64,000 nt of DNA from Xestospongia bergquistia (taxonomy: Eukaryota; Porifera; Demospongiae; Haplosclerida; Petrosiidae): contig OZ014418.1 in NCBI GenBank assembly GCA_963965975.1, positions 2,988,775-3,052,774 of the forward strand, written 5' to 3'. Of this stretch, positions 35,282 to 46,500 are shown piece after piece. The position numbers were made by a program, and so were the translations under genes. The notes below the pieces were generated by a model, which worked only from the letters and a program-made list of their open reading frames with translations, had not been told where the DNA came from and ran no database searches. How positions within the stretch are numbered: the stretch's first letter is position 1; every line of letters begins with the position of its first letter.

Positions 35282-37030
35282 GATCCCTTTTCTTATTTAT
35301 AAATGGTAATGTCATTTTAGATATAGCTAATTTGAAAGATGTCATTGAAGGTTTGAAGCAAAGTCACTTCCTAAGCTATCACTGGTCTCCTCTTAGTCTT
35401 TTACAACCTACTCTATCAACTATTAAAGCAAATCATAGGGACGATGTTGAGAGTTGTCTTCAGGAGTGTTTAACTCTGTGGTTGAGGAAAGCTAACAAGG
35501 TGACTGAGAGTGGAGGTCCTACATGGGACTCATTAGCTAGTGCTCTTAACAAGATTGAAGAGAATTTCACTGCTGAAAAGATTAAAAAAATTAGTGAGGA
35601 ATTGGAATTTGTATTTCATATTATGCATCTTTAAATTTTTACAACAGAAAAGTCATTTACCCCTTCCTGTCAAATGCTGCAACAACATACTGACAGAATC
35701 TCACCTCTCATTCTTCCTGTGGAGATTGTTCAGATGTTATATGAAGAGAAAGTGATCTCTAAGGAGACAATAGATGAAGTCAATAGCTTAGGAGTTGTAC
35801 TAGGAGAAGGTCCATTGATTGCACTATGTACTGCAGTGTCTAAAGACCCTAATGTTTTAAAAGTGTTCACAAGTATCTTGTTGAAATCTGAAGAAACATG
35901 CAGAACAGATTGCTAAAGATATACTCAAGGAATATGGTAATATGTTTATATAATATTATTTCCATTATCATTTTTATAGAGAAAAAATTTCCTCCCAAGT
36001 TAATCTTCAGTGTACTTATCCATATGATTTTGATCAGATGGAAGTGACCTTTGGAAATCTTATGATGAAAATGTCACCTCTCATTAAAGCTTGGCACTCC
36101 TTCACTAGAAGATCTCAAAATATATCTTTCAACATGTTTTCAGGACCTAAGACTGCAACTGGCTACAGCTGAATCATTTAATGATGTGATGAATCTTGTA
36201 CATTATAAATGTACTATTATTAATGTCTGCTGTTTGGAGGCTAATATCAACCACTACAATATCACAGCAACTAAACAACACATTGAAGAATTCAAGACAG
36301 CTGTTGATACATTTGTGAGAAGATCAAAACTGACATATGCCTTAAACAAAACTTCAAGATAGCTTTATTGTCTCATCATCTCACTTGTGAGACTATTGAG
36401 TTTGTGCTGGAGTGGGAGACTGACAAATACACACTTAGAGATATCAAAGATTTGCTATCAAAAGCATTTGGAGACATGCATGGCTAAGTCTGTACAAGTT
36501 AGAGCAGTTAATGATGGCAACTCCATCATTGTTACCTGCTATGCTCCTCTAAGTTTGATGGACTCTTACTAACAGTAGCAGAGAGGAATCCTAAGCTACT
36601 AGAGAGAATGGAGTAATGAAATTAACATTTGGCTATCACACCATTTATGATAAATGTCAGAGAGATGAAGTATGAGATGAGTAATATTAGACACCAGTTA
36701 CTGTATATAGGAGATTAAAACTGTTGTAGATGAGAACACAAAGGAGTTAAGAAGTCAACTGGAACTACAACAAACCATTAGTAGAAAAGTGATAATGGAA
36801 AAAGAGTCTATGATCAGAGAACATGAAAGTAACACTAATATAATATATTATTATTTGTACATGTACATGTATTATAATAGAGACATATCATTGATGTTAT
36901 AATATATGGTCACTGTTATAACTATTATATTTAATAGATAATGTATAGTGACTAGTTTTGTATTTATAGAAAATAGACAAATAAAAGAAAAGGAAGTACA
37001 AAAAAATGCAAATGTCGTCTTGGCTAGTCT
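35030..37030 (+). pseudogene. Broken paralogue with Death and CARD-like domains
   Basis: The 5' part is the duplicated linker and start of the unnamed domain (35168-35281). At 35281 this is fused to other sequence, and an exon from about 35324 encodes a Death domain: 'LKDVIEGLKQSHFLSYHW', 'LSTIKANHRDDVESCLQECL' and 'TLWLRKANKVTESGGPTWDS'. Next comes a CARD-like exon (35649 on; 'EKVISKETIDEVNSLGVVLG', 'LIALCTAVSKDPNVLKVF') with a frameshift near 35890. At 35990-36660 lies a divergent copy of the unnamed domain seen twice in the large gene ('NFKIALLSHHLTCETIEFVL', 'SIIVTCYAPLSLMDS'), with stops and shifts. Coiled-coil exons follow at about 36720-36836 and 36970-37030. There is no caspase-like exon. 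Not a functional gene. Confidence 0.75.
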
Positions 37031-37530
37031 TAAGATTAATGTGATATATTGATCAAGAGTAATTAATTTGTGTGATTCTTACAAGGGTACATACCTTATA
37101 ATATTAATGTAGTCTCATTTATGTAATACTCTTAACTATTAATGTTTGTAAATATTTTGCTTAATGCATGCTAACTTTTTGATGCTCAAATTACTTAAAA
37201 CAAGGTCCATTGGGTGAAATCTGCTCCATTTCCATCAGATCATGATCAATGATCAATTTCTACTTGACTTCAATATATAGTAGAGGAGAGAGTTTCTCAC
37301 TAGTACTGTCGACTATGATAATATGATCTGGTGTCAAAACTACTGTAATGAAAAGTTGTTTAGTTCAGTTGTGCCTCAAGATGATGACCAATCCTAAATG
37401 CAGCGTCATGTACTTACGATATATTATAATCATAATCATTAATTTTGATATACCCTTTTATAAAAGCTATGCGTTATACCGCCACTAAGGGCGTGTCTCT
37501 GAAAACAAAAAGGGTGGATTAGCTGTAGCA

Positions 37531-40500
37531 ATGGCTACTAGTAAATCCGACAGTTTTAAACCTCCTACTAAAGAATATAAATTGTTACAGAAGTACTTTG
37601 GAATTTTGCTCCATACAATTACTGATCCAGTCACGTTAGCTGCAGACTTATACGCTGCTGACCTCATCTCCGAATCGACTCGAATGAAAGCAACTACTGA
37701 GAGCAATAATCGTAGTATCAGAAATTATTATCTACTAGATGAATTATTGATTGCAGTAGCTAACGATTGCACTAAATTTGTAAACATTATTTCTGTGTTG
37801 AAATCTTATCGCCCATTACTTAGTGCTATTGCTGAGGAAATGAAGACTGAATGTGGTAAGAAAATGACTATACTATAGTAAAATAACTATTGATCATCTT
37901 TCAATTGTATAAGACTAATTCAATAATTTACTCACTCCCACAGAGTCATCAGTAACAGATAATATTCATCAACAAAGTCTAAAGAGTAAGTTTAAAAATA
38001 CAACAGTAACAATAAAAATAATCATAATCATTTTAGATATTTTCACATGTACAGTTGGTGAAAGTGCATATAATGATTTGACTGTAATGCAAATAAAATT
38101 AGGTGCTCTAATTTTAACAATTAAAAAAGACATCAAGTCAGCTGGCATTGAATTTGATGACCTCAAGGACTTACTTATCCTATCTTATCCATTTGAAGAG
38201 GAGATTCAAACAGCAGAAAACTTTTCAGATATTTTTGTTGCTGTTCGTAAACAATGCTCACCAATTAATATAGACGTCCTTGTGCAAATTGTCAGTCATT
38301 TCAAACTTGCTGGTGCTCAAATGGCCATTCAAGAATATGAAATTGAAAAACAGAAGTATTGTAGGGAGTTATTGAGTGCTTCGTTTGCTCAAGAGGTAAA
38401 AAAGGAAGTTGAACTAATGGGTCGTAATCCTACACCAGACTGTACCATTGCTCTGAAATTAAAGTGGGCTAGAGCAAAACCTACAACAGTGAAAGAATTT
38501 GAGATAGTAATCAAAAATCTGTTCCTCGAGTACTCTCAATATATTCACATTTGTGATGTAGCTGAAGGTTGTATCTTTATTACTATGTGTGCCCCTAAAT
38601 CACTAGTAGAAGCAATATTGAAAAAAACAAAGACAAGGCTACCATATCTCCTTAATGTTGGACTAATCATGCTAAAGATTGGACATGAAGTTATCCTTGA
38701 TAAGAGTGAGAAAGAGGTATAATTATAATGAATTCTTAATAGCTACATACTAACATATCTATACCAACTCAGATGTATAGTGTAACTACATATCTACCTA
38801 TATGTACATTAATATCCAGTGAATATACTATTGTACTTTATTTATGTCACTATATTTTAGGAAAACTATGAACCTAATTTAGAAATTACTGATACTCCTG
38901 GTATTAGTGGTCTCACTCAATCTGTTTCAGTAGATGAGAGTATTAAGAACAGTGCAGAGAGAGAGGTAAGACTATTGGATTAATTTCTATAAAATAATAT
39001 AAAGAATTGTTACTATGTTAAGATAATAGATACAGAAGTGTATCAAATCATCTCAACTATATCTCAGACAGGTTAGTAATGCTATGCAGGCATACAACTC
39101 ATATGGAAATCAACAAAAGTTTATGTTATGTGACAATATTCAATAATACCAATAGCATAGATCAACTTTGTGAATTACTAGTAAACTTTGATTAGCAAAG
39201 CAGCCAATAGCAATCCTTATGTAGAGATGGCTATGTTCTGTTAATAAGATCATGAACAAACATAGCAATGAATGCAGTAGCGTTGTTCCTAATACCATAC
39301 TAGCAATTAACTAGTATTGCATTGTCATCACATACTAGAGACAATCCTACAGCTTTCCCTTACTTCCTATTTGCTATCTATCGTAAGGTCAATCTATCAC
39401 CCAGAACTACACTTTTGTCCTATATCATTAATGGTAAAAGTGTTGGTCCATATCATATACAATGAAGTATGGACCTGTGCTATACGTGCTAGATAGTTTC
39501 CTAGTATTTTAAATAATTGTCATACAAACTGTTCCCATGTAGCAAATTCAAAGTATGAATACGATATATAGCAACTGTAAATTTCATTGAATGGAATGTG
39601 CCTGTGATGGGTGACGAAAATAGGTCACAACAGTAGCATCATAGCCGTATGTTATTATTCAATATATCATTGAATAGACCAAAGATAAAGGAGAGAAAAT
39701 TGGAATTGAAACAGGAGTGAATCACACATATATTACTATGGCATGTGCTCAGATTTTAATCTGACTTTAAACATTTGTCTTTTATATACGTTTTGTCAAA
39801 TACTAGTACATCATTGATGCTGTGTAAAGTTTTTACCAGGTTGCTGGGATTTTTAGAGACATTCCCTAGTTTATGCTGATCTGAAAATTATTGGATCAAC
39901 TGAAATTTATGCCATAAATTTTAGCTCAAGGTTTAATTGTTTAATTTTATTTCCAATCTCTCTCTCCCCTCATTCCTATGAATAAAGCAAATAAGTAATA
40001 GGTGGAGTTTTGACTAAATAAGGTAACAACTGTGATGATATATGAAAACAATACTAATTCATATGACTGTATTGCCAACTATGAATACTAACATAAGTAA
40101 TGGGTGGAGTTTTGACTAAATAAGGTAACAACTGTGATGATATATGAATACAATACTAATTCATATGACTGTATTGCCAACTATGAATACTAACATCAGT
40201 AATAGGTGGAGTTTTGAGTAAATAAGGTAACAACTGTGATGATATATGAATACAATACTAATTCATATGACTGTATTGCCAACTATGAATACTAACATCA
40301 GTAATGGGTGGAGTTTTGACTAAATAAGGTAACAACTGTGATGATATATGAATACAATACTAATTCATATGACTGTATTGCCAACTATGAATACTAACAT
40401 CAGTAATGGGTGGAGTTTTGACCAAATTAGGTCATAACAGTGATGGTATAAAAATACTTATTCATAACATTTTACACTCACTGTGAATACAGGTGTTGGT

Positions 40501-43500
40501 ATAAATAACTTATAGGAAATGATCATTTATATAAAATCATTTAAAATAAAATCAAGAGCTACTTTATATTTTTGTACTATTTAGTCACATTATATATGCT
40601 CAAGTTAACTGATAAATGTAATAGTTTTATATTACCAAGTATTAAAATTAAACATTCTCATATGAAGTATATGGTCAATCTAAACATGGTCATATCCAAT
40701 TAAAGAGGATAGCAGTAGCCCAACTATAAGATGATTGAATATATTTCGACCATTACTCAAGATTCATGCAGGAATATAGTCACATTGCAATGCAAATATA
40801 ATTTCTAAACAACTCAGTTATGACTAAAGTAAATCACAATATTGTGTAATCACTATGTTGATGTCCTCTGTTATATCTATTGTTTATTTTTGATATCATA
40901 TGCCAATGAATATTAATAGTAATACTATTATACTTCATGCTGTTTCCTTGCATTTCCTGCAGAGATATCAACACTTCAAACTATAAATGAACAACATGTA
41001 ATAAATGTAACAGAACCAATAACTACTCAACTCTCAAGTCAACAACATGAACATAGTGAGTCTAAACAAATATCAATAATTCACTTACCTAACTTAATTG
41101 CCATTTGTACAGCATTAGTCATAGCTGATGAAAGTGAATATAGTGATTTGTTGATAATGCAAGGAAAGTTAAGTTCTCTTGTGGAAAAAATTCAACAAAG
41201 AGTTGAATCAGCTGATATTGAATTTGATGATCTCAAAAACTTACTTATGCAGTTTTATCATTATAAAACAAGGATTCAAAGAGCAAGCAGCTTCAAAAGT
41301 GTTTTCAATATAGTTCGTAAGCTTTGTTCACCAGTTAACATAGAGGTTCTATTCCTTATTGCTGATCACTTCAAACAATTTGATATTTTAAAAGCTATTC
41401 AAGAATATGAAAATGATGAACAGAACTATTGTAAAAAGCTGCTTAGCAGTACATTTGCCCAAGAGCTCAAGAAGGAAACTGAGCTATTGGATCGTAATCC
41501 TACACCTGAGTGTACAATTACTCTTAAATTAAATTGGCCTTCAAGTGATATTTTAACAGTTAAAGAATTTGAAAAAGTCATCAAAAACCTGTTCTCTGAC
41601 TACTCCAGGTACATTCACATTTGTGAAGTAGGAGAAGGTTGCATTGTTATTATGTGTGCTCCTAAACCGCTAATGGGAGCATTAGTGAAAATGGCAAAGA
41701 CAAGACTACCATATCTCCTTGACATTGGAGTGATTTTTTTACAGATTGGAGATGAGATTATCCTTAATAAAAGAGAGAAAGAGGTAAAGACATCAAAAAA
41801 TCATGTTGAACATATCATTATTACATAGTAATTATCTATTATTATTTGTATCACTGTAATTCTTTTACAGACAACATCCAATGAAGCATACAGACAGAAT
41901 TCAGTCATTACTGATGCTCCTGGAAATAATATTCTCATCTCAAAACTAGGTTCATCTGATCAAGGACTTGAGGAAATCCAAACAATGCATAGCCAAGAAG
42001 AGGTCACACCATGTATCAGTAAGCATTTACATAGTAATACTATATTATTGAATGTTACTTACTTTATAGGTTCACAACAACAAAATCAATTGGAGAAGGA
42101 TGTCTCTGATAAACAGACAATTGATGAGGCAAGAGACAAAAGTTATTAAGTGTTTTGTTGATATGTCTACAATCTACAGGAAGTTAAAACTCTTGAAGAA
42201 GAAGTTATGGAGTTGAGACATCAAATAGAAATACATGTACAAGAAATCATCAGTAAACAGCAGAGTATGGAACTTGAGTCAATTGTAAAACAAAGTGAAG
42301 GTATTTGTATAAATTGTGTGTTTTAGAACATGAAATGGAGTATGTAGCAATTGAAGAGTATATTAACTTAAAACACTATTCCACTCTGTATCTTTAAAAT
42401 TTATCGGGTTAGCTCTTATATTTTTACATGTAGAAAGATTCACAGTTTCAGCTTAAAATAATAATTAGTTGCTAGAAGACAATCTGATTGTTATCAATAT
42501 AAGCAACAATGTAGTTGATGAATGTAAACCTGCAGATGGTCATGGTTTGTCAGAGGTTGACTGTACAGGAACATTGCCCAAATTCCTGTTTTTATTCACC
42601 TAAGCAACTCCAGCAGCTTTAGTTGCTAAACCATAAAGGACTATCTTAATTTTGGTAGCACTAAAGAGATGAGATAGTTTTAAATTTTCTTAAGTGAAGT
42701 ATTGATTATTGTTATGTTACTATAATATGTTCATAATTATCTTTTAATAGCTACTAAGAAGTTGTTATCAATGACATCAAAACAACAACAAGAGATGGAG
42801 GAAATACTTAGATTGTTAACTTTACAACTAAGTAAGAGGGAAAGAGAAATCATAAAACAGAGCTTGAAAGGTAGCATTTGTTATTAGAAATTTAGAACAG
42901 TTATAAATTCTCACTGACAACAGATCTAGCGTTTTTGTTAAAAACTACAGAACCAGACTCATCTGATCAAGGATTTAAGGAGACCCAAACCATATCTAGC
43001 CAAGAAGGAGAGCCAACATCAACTATCAGTTTACATCCAGGTATTATAAAAGCAATATAAAACTTCATTCCTACTTTTAGTAGACTAAAAATAGGAATAT
43101 AGTGTTATTAACAACATTACATTCAAATATTTGTGTATCCCCTATTTAAGATAACACTCTATTTATTCACCATACACAATAACAACAGATTTTTCTTATT
43201 CTATCCCTAACGAAGCTGACTCAAACTTTACTGATTCTTTTGAGATATTAAAAATGAAGAGGGTTGAGAACCGTACAGAGAGAGAGGTAACAACATTGAT
43301 GGATTAATTTATGTAAGATAATATGAAGTATCATTTTTGTGTTTAGGTAATACATTCACAAGTGTATCAAGACCATCATCATCCAGTAGATTGCTCTTCT
43401 ATCGTCTCAGATAGTTCTCAGACAAGTTAGTAATGACATTTGAACTAAAACTATAATTATTGTCTAGTAATATATATTAGAGTACAGTCAATGTATTTGT

Positions 43501-46500
43501 TACTCACTTTATAGCTCCACAACAAGAAAGTCAACAGTCTGAACTAGAGAAGAATGTCACTGATAAACAAAGAAGTGATGAGGTAAAGACAACTTTTTGT
43601 TATCACCTTGGCACAAAAAGCTTGTAATACGTAATAGTTTTGGACTTCTTTGTTTACTATTTTTATTCTATGGTTGTAAATGAGAATTGAAAGCAATAAA
43701 ATAGAATTAAGCCTAATACTTATATATTTATTGCACATGGCAATCAATTGTGAGTGTAGAGGTGATGGCTATCATTGATCTGTTGTATGCTTAAAAGTGC
43801 ATGATTGTGACATCAGCATCTTACAAACAAATACAGGATGATTTTTTGCAATAATAAACTTGTTTAGTAATGTGGTTTAATCTACAGGAAATTAGAGCTC
43901 TTGTAGTTGAGATTGAAAAGTTAAGACATCAACTGACTAAACAACAAATCATTAGTAGAGAGAAGACTATGGCAATAGATTCTATTGAAGGTATTTTTAT
44001 ACATTGTCTTTTTGAATTCACTGTATTAAATCTGCCTGTTCTTAATGAATTACTTTGATTATACATAGTAACTAGTCATATTACCATCTTTAGAAAAGAC
44101 ACAAATAAAGGAGAGAGATGTTCAAAATTTGACATCACTTTTGGAAAGAAAGGAAGGTACGTGCATAATGACAATTATTACAAAATATCCTTCAAATTGA
44201 TGTGATATGGTGTTGGTTTAGTATGAAAAAACAAGGATGTATATTTCATTTTGACACTTTAGAAGCAGATTTAGTAATTCCATATCAAAGCCTATAAATC
44301 TGGTATAGTTTTGCTGAGTGTAACTGTATTATATACTTTTCCTCAACATTCCATGTTAGCTAATTCTAAATTTTTTTTTGATAAAAGACAGTTAACAAGT
44401 GTTGGCAGATGTGCAGTCTGTCGCTAAGTTTTGACTGATAGTTTTAATTAAACTGACTAGAAGTAAAAAGGACCACAACTGAAAGAACAAAACACATAGA
44501 TATATCTTATAAGGAGAACAAAAAAGGTCAAAACTCTAATAAAAACTCATTAACAACTAACTTAGTTACATATACAGTAATCAACACACACATGCGCAAC
44601 TGCCTAATTACATAAATGTAGATTTTTAACAATGCTCCAACTTAATTTTGGAGGTTGTATTCCATTCCCATAGTTGACTGCAGTGTCACAAACTTTCTTC
44701 TCACTAGCAGCTTCATCTGTAGATCAGCAATCATTTCACTTGTTGGACAATATTATAGATTAATTGTTCATTCCCTCACAGCTTCACGAATATAGTGAAA
44801 CGGATCTCAATGTGTTTTGTGGTGGCTGACTTTTGGCTTCTTTCCACAAATGGCATCATATTTTCCTTGATGGCTTTTGTTGGTGTTCAGTTTCTGACAT
44901 GTGCTGCTGTGGCAACTGCTTCAGCCCAATACTTGTCTGATAATCCAGCATGAGCAATCATTGATCTAGCTAACTTCATTGGTGTTCAATATGTTCTTTC
45001 TGCCACTCCATTTTGTTCTGGTGTATGAGGTACAGTCAACTCATGACGTATCCCTTTTGACTTCAGGTATTGCAGTTTGAACTATACAGCTTGTCGATTG
45101 ACCACTTTTCATCCACTGTCTCAGACATTCTCTAGAAATGGTACGAATCAGTAAATCCAGAGGTTTTTGGTTAGTTTCGCAACAGCACAGTCCTATGTGT
45201 GTTCACTTCCTGCAGGGGTAGTAAAGTTTCTGTTCTCAATACAACAGATCTACTTGGAGACTGGGCTCATAACCTTTTGGTAGATGTGCAGTCTATCATT
45301 CAACAACTCAAAAGTCAAAACTCTAATAAAAACTCATTAACACCTAACATAATTACATATACAGTAATCAACACATACAGATGCACTTATTACACAACTG
45401 CCTAATTATATAATCATAATTATAAGAAAGAAGCAGTGTGTGTACTTTATATAGGAATGATACCATTGCCATCACTGTCAAACCTGATACTCCCTATATA
45501 GATACGCTATCTTTGTGAAACAGCTGCTGATGTTTTTAAATTTTAACTGAGTGGTTTAGCATACGTGTTTCTAAGTAGAATGTGTAGAAGAAAGCAATTT
45601 AGAACATGGAAATTTTTACATTGACTCTTACACGACTTAAATCAAATTATAATTCAGTCACTAAATATAGATGTTCCTAATACTACAATGTATTGAGAGC
45701 CTCTGATCACCAAATGCAGCTTGTATGAGATACTATGTATTAGCATATTTTGCTAAGACATTTGAATAGGCAATCTGAGCTATCACTACATAAGTGGTGC
45801 TACAACTTGCCTAAACATATGGCAATTATCTCTTGTCAGTCATTTGTCTATTCGACTGAACATAATGATGTTTCCTTTTTAGTTAAAGAGAAGGAGTTAC
45901 TGTCTATGTTAGAAGAGCAACGACAAATGATACTAAGTCTTCAGGAAAATATAAAAACACTAACATTACAACTAAGTAAGAGAGATACAATTAATATGTT
46001 ATATGTAAATTACATTCAATCATTATGCATTCCATATAAAAATCATACAATATATTTAATAATACAGTAATAATAATTCAGATAGTATTTACTTCAACTG
46101 TTGAAAAATTTCAAATTAACAAAAAGTTAATTTGATTATGAATTTAGTTGCTAACAGCTTCTCTTATTCTGTTGCTAAACTTAGACATTACTGACACTCC
46201 TGATGATATTGGTATTCCTCAAAATATATCTGCAGATGAGAGTGTTGGCAAGAGAGAGGTAAGACTATTGGATTAATTATATAAGATAATATAGTGTCAT
46301 TTCTGTGTTAAGGTAATATCTATAGAATTATATCAAGGCCAACCTCTTCCAATAAACAACTCTTCTATCATCTCAACTACCATTCAAACAGGTTAGTAAT
46401 GATGTTAATACTATTGTTAAAATTATTATATCACTAGCATTCTTGTGAAATAGTTGGTAAGAATTTAATTATTAGTTATTACTGAACATGTGAGCCTTAG

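Noticed and set aside
39994-40505. CRISPR-like array
   Set aside because: The repeats are contiguous 102-base units without spacers, in an intron of a eukaryotic gene; it is a minisatellite.
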